From: Klenkia terrae
GTDB taxonomy: Bacteria; Actinomycetota; Actinomycetes; Mycobacteriales; Geodermatophilaceae
NCBI RefSeq assembly: GCF_900491935.1
Contig: NZ_UEXK01000004.1
Location: 669,277-705,015 of the forward strand
Length of the DNA: 35,739 nucleotides
Direction of reading: 5' to 3'
This document shows positions 17,706 through 25,698 of this stretch, piece after piece (the stretch's first letter is position 1; every line of letters starts with the position of its first letter). The translations under genes and the position numbers were made by a program. The notes beneath the pieces are model-generated. The model saw only the letters and a list, made by a program, of their open reading frames with translations. It did no database searches and was not told the DNA's origin.

Positions 17706-18148
17706 GGGCCCGCTCCCCCGTTCTGGCCGGTCCCTGTGATCAGGTCGGCGGTGCCGGAGCCCTCCACCGTGAGGGTGGAGATGCCGATCAGGCCCAGGAA
17801 GGTGGTGGGCTGGGTGATCGTGGTGGTCACGTACAGGGTGTCGCCGTCGACGACCGTCACCGCGCCCTGCACGTCGTTGCGGTCGAGGTAGTCCTGCGCG
17901 GCGGCGACAGCGGCGGTCGGGTCGACCTGCACCTGTCCGGCGAGGGCCGCGGAGATGTCGAGGGCCTGTCCGCCCGCGCGCGCCGCCTCGTCGGCGATGG
18001 CGTTGGCGCGCTGGGTCGCGGCCACCTTCGCGCCGCCGTCGACGGCCAGCCCGATGATGAGCAGCAGCCCGGGAACGAGAACGGCGAGGAAGACACTGAT
18101 GGCGCCGCGCTCTCCGTCCGGCCGCCGGTGTCCGTGGTAGCCGGTCAT
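17702..18148 (-). CDS. TadG-like pilus assembly protein
   Basis: A 148-residue secreted membrane-anchored protein. The N-terminal GERGAISVFLAVLVPGLL matches the TadG/TadE prepilin-like leader with one hydrophobic helix (about 18-38), followed by a helical AANAIADEAARAGGQALD-type segment typical of Tad_N domains and a short beta-rich domain. It lacks the Glu at +5 of the mature sequence (Phe instead), as is usual for TadG rather than pilins. At 148 residues it is much shorter than full TadG (no VWA domain). Start and stop overlap both neighbours as ATGA. Probably a minor component of the Flp pilus apparatus. Confidence 0.82.
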   Translation of the reverse strand: MTGYHGHRRPDGERGAISVFLAVLVPGLLLIIGLAVDGGAKVAATQRANAIADEAARAGGQALDISAALAGQVQVDPTAAVAAAQDYLDRNDVQGAVTVVDGDTLYVTTTITQPTTFLGLIGISTLTVEGSGTADLITGTGQNGGAGP

Positions 18149-18570
18149 CGTTCGCGGTAGGCGTCGATGGGGCTGATGAAGGAGGCTTCGACGGTGACCG
18201 AGCCGGGGAGGCCGGGGGCCAACAGGTCGGCCATGCCGACCACGCAGGTGATCGACACCGTGACGTCGCCCGGCTGGCCGAGCGGGGCTTGGAACCCCGC
18301 GGTGTCGACGTCCACCGTGGTGCGCTCGCAGCGCAGATCCTGAGCGGCCAGGGTGCGCTCCGCCTGGGCGCCGGCCCGTGCGGCGGCGGTGGCAGCGTCG
18401 CGGGCGAGCGATGCCTCCCGCGCGGCGGCTCGTGCGGCCTCTTGGACGGCACCCTCGGCGATCTGGGTGCGGCCGGCGACGACGGCGAAGGACAGCAGCA
18501 GGAGGAGCGCCGGGGCCAGCAGCGCCAGCTCGACCGACACCGACCCCCGCTCCCTGGCCTGGGCATTCAT
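18145..18570 (-). CDS. TadE-like pseudopilin (second copy)
   Basis: A 141-residue protein with a prepilin-type leader: cleavage expected after Gly9 in RERG-SVSVELALLAPALLLLLS, with Glu at +5. One hydrophobic helix, then the conserved helical GAVQEAARAAAREASLAR and a C-terminal strand region with two Cys (RCERTTVDV and VSITCVVG) that could form a disulfide. Pseudopilins of this kind join the base of the Tad pilus. The ATG at 18570 overlaps the preceding TadE stop as ATGA. Confidence 0.86.
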   Translation of the reverse strand: MNAQARERGSVSVELALLAPALLLLLSFAVVAGRTQIAEGAVQEAARAAAREASLARDAATAAARAGAQAERTLAAQDLRCERTTVDVDTAGFQAPLGQPGDVTVSITCVVGMADLLAPGLPGSVTVEASFISPIDAYRER

Positions 18571-18938
18571 GGCGTGGGCCGTTCCACCGGGCCGACGGCG
18601 GTCTGGGTCACCGACCAGCCCGACAGGCCGGGGAAGAGGCTGAGCGAGCTGCCGGTGACGGTCACCTCGATGCTGCTCGGCGAGCCGGTCACGGTCACGT
18701 TCCGGGCGACGAGCAGGTCCTGCGCGGTCTGGTCGAGGAAGCCCTCGGCGGCAGACTGGGCGCGCGCGGTCGAGGCAGGCTGCACGCGGCCCTCGCGGGC
18801 GCCCTCCTGGGCGGCGCCCAGCGCGATCGAGCGGGCGTAGAACCACAGAGCCGCCTGGATCAGCGTCATCACCAGCAGCAACACCACCGGGAAGGCGACC
18901 GCCAGTTCCACCGACGCCGCACCGCGCTCGCCCGACAT
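18567..18938 (-). CDS. TadE-like pseudopilin (first copy)
   Basis: A 123-residue protein from the ATG at 18938 (MSGERGAASVELAVAFPVVL), prepilin cleavage after Gly6 and Glu at +5. The hydrophobic helix is followed by LGAAQEGAREGRVQPAS and a C-terminal beta region. GTG codons in frame at 18953 and 19031 are possible earlier starts, but the extra residues are Arg/Pro-rich and unlike a TadE leader; no start has a strong ribosome binding site. It shares the leader architecture with the following gene, consistent with an old duplication, though the C-termini differ. Confidence 0.84.
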   Translation of the reverse strand: MSGERGAASVELAVAFPVVLLLVMTLIQAALWFYARSIALGAAQEGAREGRVQPASTARAQSAAEGFLDQTAQDLLVARNVTVTGSPSSIEVTVTGSSLSLFPGLSGWSVTQTAVGPVERPTP

Positions 18939-19039
18939 CCGTCGGCGCCCCACGCCGCCGGCCCGGCTGCCCGTAGCAGGGCAGGGCCGGGACACGGCCG
19001 CAGGGCCACACGGGCCGGCGAGGTGAGGCACGGGCCGGG

Positions 19040-19237
19040 CTACTGGATCTGGGCCGACCGAGAGGTGACCGCGTTGGCGATCACGGCCACCAGCGCGACG
19101 GCGATGCCGATCAGCGCCACAGTGATGATCACCTGCTCGACCGACAGCGAGCCGCGCTCCGGCTCGTCGCGGAGATCGCGCAGCCGGTCGCGCAGCTGCG
19201 CGCCGACGACGGTCAGGAGAGTGAGTATCGAGGTCAT
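19040..19237 (-). CDS. Flp-like type IVb pilin
   Basis: A 65-residue protein with a class IV prepilin signature: cleavage after Gly29 (PERG-SLSVEQVIITVALIG), Glu at +5, then one strongly hydrophobic helix to about residue 58. The mature chain of 36 residues is about the size of Flp/Fap subunits and small enough to be almost only the transmembrane/core helix. It lies 30 bases after tadC. This is the best candidate for the major pilus subunit. No prepilin peptidase (TadV) gene is in the window, so processing must depend on a peptidase encoded elsewhere. Confidence 0.82.
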   Translation of the reverse strand: MTSILTLLTVVGAQLRDRLRDLRDEPERGSLSVEQVIITVALIGIAVALVAVIANAVTSRSAQIQ

Positions 19238-19267
19238 CGGGGTTCCTCTCGGATCGGGGTCACCGGG

Positions 19268-20182
19268 TCAGGTGGCCATGAGACGGGCCAGGGCGGGATA
19301 GAGGAAGAGCAGCAGAAAGGCGATCGACAGCAGGGCGACGGGAGCGGTGAGCTTTTCGCTGGCGGTGTTGGCCGCCGCCTCCTCCTCGGCCAGCAACTGG
19401 ACCCGCAGCGACTGCGCGCGCGCCCGCAGCGTCGGCGCGATCGACGCGCCCTCCGAGGCGGCGACCTCGGCAATGTCAGCCACGTCGGCCAGCTCACCAA
19501 CACCGGTGTCGGCGGCCATTCGGCGCAGGCCGTCCCACGGCGGATCGCCGGCCAGCCGGGCGGCGACCAGGGCGTCGGTGATCCGTCGGAACACCCAGCC
19601 CTCCCCCACGCCGGCGGCCCGCTCCAGGGCGATGGTGGGGCCCTCGCTGGCGTCGCGGCGCAGGCTGACCAGATCCAGATAGGACGCCAGCGCCCGCCGC
19701 ATCTGACCGCGGGCCTCGGCGGCCTGGTCGCGCACGACCAGGTCTACGACGAGGAACAACACGCCAGCCAGCGCCAGCGATCCGGCCACCGGCACCACCA
19801 CCGGCAGCCGGACGCCGGTCATGCCGAGCACGGCGGTCAACAGTGGAACGAACACCGCGCCGAAGGCGGCCAGACCGACCTTGCGGGCGGCGTAACCCTC
19901 CGGCGTCCAGCCGATCAGCGTCAGCGCCTGGGACGGCGCGCTCCTCCCGGCGGCGGGCAGCCGGGCGGCGGCCCAGGCACCGGCGCGGCCGGTTGCGCGT
20001 GCCCACCGGTCGCCTCCCTCCGGCATCGGCGCGACCGGGACAGGAGCCGCGCCCCCGTCGAGGCGGGCCAGCGCGTCGGCCAACCGCGGCTGCTCGACCA
20101 CGAGAACAACCCGCAGCAGCAGGAACGCTCCGAGACCGACGAGCGCGCCGGAGCCGATCAGCAGTGCCTGGATGCCGCTCAT
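19268..20182 (-). CDS. tadC: TadC inner-membrane platform protein
   Basis: A 304-residue GspF/T2SSF-type platform protein. One N-terminal membrane helix (about 6-28), a helix pair near residues 110-150 (FGAVFVPLLTAVLGMTGV and VVVPVAGSLALAGVLFLVVD), the T2SSF helical bundle with the usual RRALASYLDLVSLRRDASEG stretch near 180, and a C-terminal membrane helix (APVALLSIAFLLLFLYPA). TadC pairs with TadB to couple TadA ATPase to pilus assembly. The ATG at 20182 overlaps the tadB stop as ATGA. Intact, unlike tadB. Confidence 0.9.
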   Translation of the reverse strand: MSGIQALLIGSGALVGLGAFLLLRVVLVVEQPRLADALARLDGGAAPVPVAPMPEGGDRWARATGRAGAWAAARLPAAGRSAPSQALTLIGWTPEGYAARKVGLAAFGAVFVPLLTAVLGMTGVRLPVVVPVAGSLALAGVLFLVVDLVVRDQAAEARGQMRRALASYLDLVSLRRDASEGPTIALERAAGVGEGWVFRRITDALVAARLAGDPPWDGLRRMAADTGVGELADVADIAEVAASEGASIAPTLRARAQSLRVQLLAEEEAAANTASEKLTAPVALLSIAFLLLFLYPALARLMAT

Positions 20183-21089
20183 GGGACCGGCAGCTCGTTC
20201 GGCTCGAGACCGAGAACCCGCAGGCTGCGGTCGGGATCGACCAGGAAGCGTGGGGACGGCGCAGGGGCGGTGAGCCGGCGCATCCACAGCAGGCAGGCGA
20301 CGATCAGCCCGGCGATAGCGGCCAGCACCAGCTGCCCGACTCCCGTGCCGTAGGGAGCCAGGTAGTCGCCGTTGAGCGCGGCCAGCGCGGATGCGGCGAC
20401 GGTGATCAGCAGCAGCCACCGGGCATTCGCGCGGGGCTTGGCGCGGTCGGCCTCGACCTTGCGCCGCATGGTTACGTCCTCGGTGAGGCTTCCCGCCAGC
20501 TCGGTCAGCACCCGTGCCAGCCCCGGCCCGCGCAGCTCCGCACCCAGCAACAGGGCGGCGACGACCAGGTCCCCGGCGGCGTCGTCGAGATCGTCGGCGA
20601 AGGCCAGCAGCGCCCGGGACGTCGGCCAGCGCGCCTGAAGCCGCGCGGCCAGTGCCGCTACCTCCGCCGCGATCGGTTCGGGAGCGGTGCGGGCCGAACG
20701 AATCAGCGTCTGCTCCAGCCCCCGCCCGCAGCGAGTACGTCGGAGGTGCGGCGCACCCACTCCTGCAGCGCCTCCAGCCGCTCCACGGTGGCGTTGCCGC
20801 CGGAGAACTGCGCCAGCAGCCACGGCACACCGATCACCGCCAACCCGGTCAGCACGCCAGCGACCGGCCAGCCCGAGGCCAGCCACACCACCGCCGCCGC
20901 AACGGCGGCGGCCACCCACAGCGCCCGCTGCCGCCGCACCGCCGGGCCGTCGGCCCGCGCCGTCGGACGCGGCTGGCGGCGCCGCGGCCGAGCCGGCGGT
21001 TCGGGGGCGGTGAGGGCGTGGGCGGCTAGCAGCAGGCCGCCCATCAGCAGCGCCCCGCAGACGCCGGCAAGCAACCCCGTGCCGCTCAC
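20179..21089 (-). pseudogene. tadB: TadB platform protein, single-base frameshift
   Basis: A TadB homologue of about 303 residues when repaired. The GTG at 21089 overlaps the tadA stop as GTGA; the first frame gives two membrane helices and EALQEWVRRTSDVLAAG, then GGWSRR and a stop at 20703. The expected continuation GLEQTLIRSARTAPEPIAAE with the T2SSF bundle and two more membrane helices is in the -1 frame down to 20179. Adding one G in the GGG/GGGGG runs at 20719-20727 restores an unbroken frame (AAGRGLEQT). The span of 911 bases is one short of a multiple of three. This is a deletion, a homopolymer sequencing error, or slippage-dependent expression; without TadB the pilus would not be expected to assemble. 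Confidence 0.85.
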
Positions 21090-22507
21090 CGTCGTCCCCC
21101 GACAGCGCCAGCCCAGCGCCCGTGGCCTGGCCGGAGCCAGTCGGGATCGAAGCCCACCCGGACGTAGTCGGCGAGGTCCACCGGATCGTGCTCGGGTATG
21201 GCCCTGCCGTCGGGGCCTGGGGCGAAGACGTCGGTGACGGCCGGGCGCCCGCCCTCCCCGATGCCGTTGCACTCGAGGACCTGGCTAACGAACCGGTGCC
21301 GCTCGCCCCCGATCCACCGTTCGTCCACGGTGGTGATGTGCACGATCAGGTCGATCGCCGACGCGCAGGACCGGTAGACATGCTCCGGGGTGACCGCGGC
21401 GCGGCCGCGCATGCACAGGTTGGCCAGCCGCTCGAGGGCGTGGTGGGCTGAGCGGGCGTGCAGAGTGCAGGCCGAGCCGCCCCCCCCCGCCTCCATCACC
21501 TCGATCAGCGGCCACGCCTCATCGCCGCGGACCTCGCCCAGCCACACGCGGCTGACGTTCATGACCAGCGACTGCTCGACCAGCTCGGTCAGCGTCACCT
21601 CGCCGAGGCGGCGGCCGTCGGGTCCGCGCTCGCCGGTGCCCTCCCGGGCCTCGAACGGCACCACCCTCGGATGCCGGTCGGGCAGCTCGTGCAGCAGCAG
21701 CTCGAAATGCTTCTCGATCGTGGCCAGGTGCTCCTCGACCGGCAGCTCGTTGGCCAGCGCCCGCAGCATCAGCGTCTTGCCAGCAGCCTGGGCGCCGGTG
21801 ACGACGATGTTCTTGCGCGCCCGCACCGCCGCCCGCAGGAACTCGGCCAGCGGCCGGTCGATCGCCCGCAGACCCACCATGTCGTCGAGGTCGACGTTCC
21901 GGATCCGGTGTCGGCGTATCACCAGATGGGGTCGCGGCACTGTCTCGATGACTGCGGCCAACCGGGACCCGTCAGGCAGGCGCATGGTGAGCAGCGGACT
22001 GGCTGTGGTTAGCGTCCGCTCCGCGCGGCCCAGCCGAGCGGCGATGTGCTGCAGTTGCCGCACCAACTCCTCGTCCGAGTCGGCGATCGGGTCAACGCGG
22101 ACGTCCCGGCCGTCGGCGTAACCGATCCACACGTTGTCGTACCCGTGAACCTCGATGTTCTCTACCAGCGGGTCGTCCACGTAGGGCTGCAGCCGGCCCA
22201 ACCCGAACTGGGCGGCGAACACCGCGTCAGCGATCACCCGCTCCTCGGCCGGCGTGGGAACCATCTGCCCGGCGCGCATCCGCTGCCGGACCAACTCATC
22301 GACGCCGTCCTGGACGAGCGTGCGGGCCAGCTCATGCTGCGCCATCATGCTGAGCGTCGGGCGGCGCTTGAGCTCCTCGGCCAAGGCCGTCGCCGTTGTC
22401 TGATGCAGCCGACGCACCAGCGTCCAGTCCACCGCCACCGGTGATGCGTCCGCTCGTCGAGGCACGGTGCCCGCGCTGAGCAGGTCGGTGGTGAGGTCAG
22501 CGGACAC
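21086..22507 (-). CDS. tadA: TadA/CpaF pilus assembly ATPase
   Basis: A 473-residue secretion ATPase of the GspE/VirB11 superfamily that drives Flp pilus assembly. Walker A is GAQAAGKT at about 238-245, the Walker B region WLGEVRGDE at about 322-330, and the His box CTLHARSAHHALERL follows. The N-terminal domain contains the typical IEVHGYDNVWI strand. The GTG at 22507 has GGGGGC upstream and overlaps TadZ by 11 bases; a TTG at 22519 is the alternative. The Gly-rich motif after the Asp box is extended (EAGGGGSA), encoded by a nine-G run. All catalytic motifs are intact. Confidence 0.93.
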   Translation of the reverse strand: MSADLTTDLLSAGTVPRRADASPVAVDWTLVRRLHQTTATALAEELKRRPTLSMMAQHELARTLVQDGVDELVRQRMRAGQMVPTPAEERVIADAVFAAQFGLGRLQPYVDDPLVENIEVHGYDNVWIGYADGRDVRVDPIADSDEELVRQLQHIAARLGRAERTLTTASPLLTMRLPDGSRLAAVIETVPRPHLVIRRHRIRNVDLDDMVGLRAIDRPLAEFLRAAVRARKNIVVTGAQAAGKTLMLRALANELPVEEHLATIEKHFELLLHELPDRHPRVVPFEAREGTGERGPDGRRLGEVTLTELVEQSLVMNVSRVWLGEVRGDEAWPLIEVMEAGGGGSACTLHARSAHHALERLANLCMRGRAAVTPEHVYRSCASAIDLIVHITTVDERWIGGERHRFVSQVLECNGIGEGGRPAVTDVFAPGPDGRAIPEHDPVDLADYVRVGFDPDWLRPGHGRWAGAVGGRR

Positions 22508-23300
22508 GGCTGCCCCCAAACGTGGTTGCGGGCGCAGGCACGGGCGCTGGCGGTGGTGTCAACCTGGATTCGTGAGCCGCGGCCAATTCGACCAACCGGG
22601 TCGCGACCGTCCGCGCGGCTCGTAGCAGCGGCGACTGGGTGAACAGCCGGCCCGCCGGCGCGCCGTCGCTGAGCACTGCGGCCGCCTTCGGATCCCGCGG
22701 CAGCGAACCGACCGAGGGAACGCCGAGTGCCTCGCTGATCTCTCGCTCGCCGTACGGCTCCCCCGGCCCGATCACCAGCGTGCCCAGCATGCCGGGGTAC
22801 GCCTCCCGCCCTCGGAGTTCGGCAATCGCCTGCGTCGCCGCACGCACGGCGCGAAGCGTGGAGCCGGTGGCCAGCACGACGGCGGCAGCCCGTTGGACCA
22901 CGGCGGCCGGGAAGTGCTCAGCGCGCCGCCGCCCGCAGTCGGCCACCACGTCCACGGCGCCGTCCTCCCCCGCCGCCAGCACGGCGGCCAGGCGATTCCA
23001 GTCCATATGTCGGGCGCCGGCGGGATCGGCCAGGCCGGGTAGCAGCCGCGCACGTCCTTCGGAGTCGAGCCGCAGCAGCTGACGGTCCAGGTGCAGGGCC
23101 GGCCCGCCGCGCCGCGCCGCGAGCTCCAGGTCGGCCAGCCCGCCCGCGAACGGCTCGCCTCGGCCGTACCCCGGCAATACGTCCCCGCCGGCCGGATCCA
23201 GCTCGGCTAGGACCACCGGGCGAGGCCAGGACAGCGCCAGAGCCAGCCCGCTAGTGGTCACGCCGGGTGCGCCCTTGGCCGAGCACAGTGCGATCAACAC
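22497..23300 (-). CDS. TadZ/CpaE-like MinD-family protein
   Basis: A 267-residue SIMIBI-class protein expected to place the pilus machine. It opens with the P-loop strand MLIALCSAKGAPGVTTSGLALAL, where the signature Lys of ParA proteins is present (KGAPGVTT) but the P-loop Lys is replaced by Val. Further motifs are VVLAELDPAGGD (the LDxDxxxGD-like Asp strand) and DVVADCGR. TadZ proteins commonly have degenerate Walker A motifs. The C-terminal 30 residues are Pro/Ala-rich. It follows the CpaB gene by 14 bases and overlaps tadA. Confidence 0.86.
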   Translation of the reverse strand: MLIALCSAKGAPGVTTSGLALALSWPRPVVLAELDPAGGDVLPGYGRGEPFAGGLADLELAARRGGPALHLDRQLLRLDSEGRARLLPGLADPAGARHMDWNRLAAVLAAGEDGAVDVVADCGRRRAEHFPAAVVQRAAAVVLATGSTLRAVRAATQAIAELRGREAYPGMLGTLVIGPGEPYGEREISEALGVPSVGSLPRDPKAAAVLSDGAPAGRLFTQSPLLRAARTVATRLVELAAAHESRLTPPPAPVPAPATTFGGSRVR

Positions 23301-23314
23301 GGCAGCCGCCCCGC

Positions 23315-23998
23315 CTACTCGCCGGCCACCACGACGATGGCGATCAGGCCTGCGGCGGCACGGGCGGCGACGTCCGGCCCGTCGGCCTCGTCGACGAGCA
23401 CGTCGACGACCCGCAGCCCGTCGGTTCCGGGAGGGCCAGAGTTCACCACGGTCGCTTCCACCACGCTCGGAACTCCTTGGGTCGTGGCTGGAGCGCTGCC
23501 CGCGGCCACGGGCACCAGGAGGACGTCGTCGCCCGGCCGCAGCGGGGTCGTCGGTAGTTGCACGAGCGACACGCCAACCCCGATCAGCTGCTGTCCTGGA
23601 GCCGGGAGGCGCTCATCGGTCAGGGCGTCGCGGGTGAGCAACGAACCGGGCCCCAGGGTGGTCGCCGCGACCAGGCCGATCACTTCGTCGCGGTCGACGT
23701 ACGGGATGGGCTCCAACGCCGGATCGGCAGAGATCGTTGCTTCTACGAGGTCGGCAGCGGTGAGAGTCTGCCCCCACGGCACCTCGCGTGCGATCGCGAT
23801 CACGGCGGTCGTCTGACCCAGCGACGTCGCCAGATAGGTCGCCCCAAGAGCACCGAGCACCACCATGCTCACGGCCAATGCCAGAAGGGCCGGACGGCGC
23901 CGGCGGCGAGGTGGCGGCAGCACCGGCGCGCGAGGCAGGCCATGCATTTCCGCCGGAGAGGGCGCTGCCCCGGTCGTCGGCGGCTGGGTCCGGGTCAT
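23315..23998 (-). CDS. SAF-domain pilus protein, CpaB/RcpC-like
   Basis: A 227-residue membrane-anchored protein: a basic Pro-rich N-terminus, one membrane helix (about 38-60), then an SAF domain with the usual IAIAREVPWGQTLTAADLVE opening, GLVAATTLGPGSLLTRDAL, and a second beta domain. CpaB/RcpC proteins belong to Flp pilus assembly in the periplasm or cell wall. The ATG at 23998 overlaps the preceding stop as ATGA. Shorter than proteobacterial CpaB, as in other actinobacteria. Confidence 0.86.
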   Translation of the reverse strand: MTRTQPPTTGAAPSPAEMHGLPRAPVLPPPRRRRRPALLALAVSMVVLGALGATYLATSLGQTTAVIAIAREVPWGQTLTAADLVEATISADPALEPIPYVDRDEVIGLVAATTLGPGSLLTRDALTDERLPAPGQQLIGVGVSLVQLPTTPLRPGDDVLLVPVAAGSAPATTQGVPSVVEATVVNSGPPGTDGLRVVDVLVDEADGPDVAARAAAGLIAIVVVAGE

Positions 23999-24897
23999 CG
24001 GCTTGCCCCGTCCTGGTTGAGGACGTGCAGTTCACCGACGAACAACTCCGCCGAAGAGGACAGCTCCAGCGTCTCTGTGCCCGACAGCCCACTACCGGAC
24101 CAGGTGATCGTCCACGTGCTCGTCGCTGTGATGGGCCACGGGCCACCGCCCGGTACGTGTCGGCTCGACGCCTGCGCATACACATGGCCGCAGTCCGGAG
24201 ACGCGCCTTCGGTGCCCTGCACGTACGGCGTCCCGAGGCCGCAGGTGACGATGTGTCCGTCGCCCATGTTCCAGAGGACCTGGCTGACCCGAGCTTCGGC
24301 GGTCACCGTCACGCCTCCGGCGGAGGCAGAGGCCTGGACAGGGCCAGTCGTGCCTGCGGTGCGTGCGACCCACATCCACACCGGTAGACCCACCAATCCG
24401 CTCCGGGAAGCCGGCGGTGGTGCCATCCCGATGTCCGGCGCCTTCAGTGCCATGGATGCGATTGCCTCCTGAGCGAGGAGGCGAGGGTCCACCGGGGGGG
24501 CGCCAGGTGCTCCAGCCCCGTTCGACAAGAAGATCAGGCCCGACCACAATCCTGATCCGGTTCCGACCGGGCGCGGGCATGTGAAGACCCAGATCATCCC
24601 GTCTTCCGGACGATGTCCGGCCCATACCGGGTCCCCAATCCACGGTTGAGGATCTGCAACCGCTCTCGTGCAACTGGGCGGGGGCGCCTCTCCGACTGCC
24701 GGCTGCTCCCAGCCAGGGCTGACGTCGTTGTCCCCACCGGCGCCTTGTCCCGCGGATGTCGCCTGGACCAGGCAGATCCCGGTCTGGGCATCCCTTTGCG
24801 CGCACTCCACGGGTGGAGCTGCCATTGCGACGTTCAGCCCGCCGGAGACCGTGAAGATCGCGATCGCGAGCAGGACCACGCGGTGCGACGTCAGCAT
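23995..24897 (-). CDS. secreted protein of Tad locus, function unknown
   Basis: A 300-residue exported protein. Signal peptide at 1-26 (LLAIAIFTVSGGLNVAMAAP); mature part with six Cys, including CAQRDAQTGIC and paired later cysteines, and a C-terminal beta-rich domain (TATSTWTITWSG, then TETLELSSSAELFVGELHV) that looks Ig-like. Homologues of this layout are common beside actinobacterial SAF/TadZ genes and are often misnamed ATP/GTP-binding; no P-loop is present. The ATG at 24897 overlaps the lipoprotein gene by 7 bases. Confidence 0.78.
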   Translation of the reverse strand: MLTSHRVVLLAIAIFTVSGGLNVAMAAPPVECAQRDAQTGICLVQATSAGQGAGGDNDVSPGWEQPAVGEAPPPSCTRAVADPQPWIGDPVWAGHRPEDGMIWVFTCPRPVGTGSGLWSGLIFLSNGAGAPGAPPVDPRLLAQEAIASMALKAPDIGMAPPPASRSGLVGLPVWMWVARTAGTTGPVQASASAGGVTVTAEARVSQVLWNMGDGHIVTCGLGTPYVQGTEGASPDCGHVYAQASSRHVPGGGPWPITATSTWTITWSGSGLSGTETLELSSSAELFVGELHVLNQDGASR

Positions 24898-25490
24898 GGT
24901 CGATCCGTCAGCGGGTCCAACTCGTTGACCAGCCACGGGGATCCCGGTTCGGCCTCGTAGCGCGTGACGGTGATGTCCCAGACGTACCGCGGCGGAGTCC
25001 CGTGGGGCACGACCTCCCCGTTCTCGACCCTCAGAACGCGCGTGCTCTCGCTGTCGTAGCAGCCGGTGATCCTCACGGTGGGTCCCTCGGGAGCCGTTAG
25101 GTCGACGTCGGTGACCTCCAGGTCGACTGCGGTGTCGCCTTCCTGACGGAGCCCGAGGGCTGCGTAGTCCCGTACTGCCGTGACGGCGAGCAGCGCGGCG
25201 GGGTCACCCGAGAACCGCCGGATCTCTGGCTCCCAGTCCCTGGCACCTGGGTCCTTCTTGGCCGCGTCAGTGACGCGCAGCAGCTCGTTGACGACCACGG
25301 TGGCATCTGTTGCCGCCTCGTCTTCGGGGCTCGGCGCGTTGCTCGTGGCAGGAGCGGTCGTCGAAGTCCGCGAAGTCGAAGACGTCGTCGCGCTCGGCGT
25401 CGAGCCCTCCGGACTGGCCTCGCCCGCCGTGCATCCAGCGAGGGGCAGTAGCGCAAGGAGCGCACCAGCCGCCCACCGCCGCCTGGTCAT
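24891..25490 (-). CDS. secreted lipoprotein at head of Tad operon
   Basis: A 199-residue lipoprotein: MTRRRW then a hydrophobic stretch ending in the lipobox LAGC (Cys18), a Ser/Thr-rich linker to about residue 45, and a compact domain (about 55-199) with NELLRVTDAAKKDPGARDW and a strand-rich second half (DTAVDLEVTDVDL, PTVRITGCYDSES, RYVWDITVTRYE), reminiscent of NTF2-like folds. The start at 25490 overlaps as ATGA the stop of a short ORF with a strong ribosome binding site; the ATG itself has only a weak one. Confidence 0.8.
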   Translation of the reverse strand: MTRRRWAAGALLALLPLAGCTAGEASPEGSTPSATTSSTSRTSTTAPATSNAPSPEDEAATDATVVVNELLRVTDAAKKDPGARDWEPEIRRFSGDPAALLAVTAVRDYAALGLRQEGDTAVDLEVTDVDLTAPEGPTVRITGCYDSESTRVLRVENGEVVPHGTPPRYVWDITVTRYEAEPGSPWLVNELDPLTDRPC

Positions 25491-25612
25491 CGCGACTGCC
25501 CGCGCCGGGTAGGGAGACCGTGCTTCGGTACGAGGCTGACTGCCCGCGGTCGGTGGACGAGTCCCTGGGGCATGCGGTCCCATGCCGCACTCGACTCCGT
25601 CGTGCGGGCCAT
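25487..25612 (-). CDS. 41-residue leader ORF of Tad operon
   Basis: ATG at 25612 preceded by GGGGGAGG six bases upstream, the best ribosome binding site of this region. It reads MARTTESSAAWDRMPQGL, then a basic tail ending TRRGQSR, and its TGA overlaps the lipoprotein ATG as ATGA. The geometry suggests it is translated and couples expression of the lipoprotein. It parallels the 10-codon ORF before virD4, also ending in arginines. No known family; a regulatory leader or a real small protein are both possible. Confidence 0.55.
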   Translation of the reverse strand: MARTTESSAAWDRMPQGLVHRPRAVSLVPKHGLPTRRGQSR

Positions 25613-25679
25613 TGGGCACCTCCCCCGGGCAACTGCGCGGGAAATTACCACCGGGATCGTCCGGGGAGGCAGGCTCTTT

Positions 25680-25698
25680 CTCCAGTAATTCTCCAGTT
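25680..25698 (-). promoter_or_regulatory. 11-bp tandem ACTGGAG operator candidate of the Tad operon
   Basis: Minus strand 25698-25680 reads AACTGGAGAATTACTGGAG, two ACTGGAG copies exactly 11 bp apart, beginning inside the stop codon of the XRE gene and about 68 bases upstream of the 41-residue leader ORF. The position fits control of the Tad operon, perhaps by the XRE protein encoded just upstream. Confidence 0.6.

Noticed and set aside
21480-21490. Homopolymer C run in tadA as a possible frameshift
   Set aside because: The reading frame continues correctly through it (EAGGGGSACTLHARS), so no shift is present.
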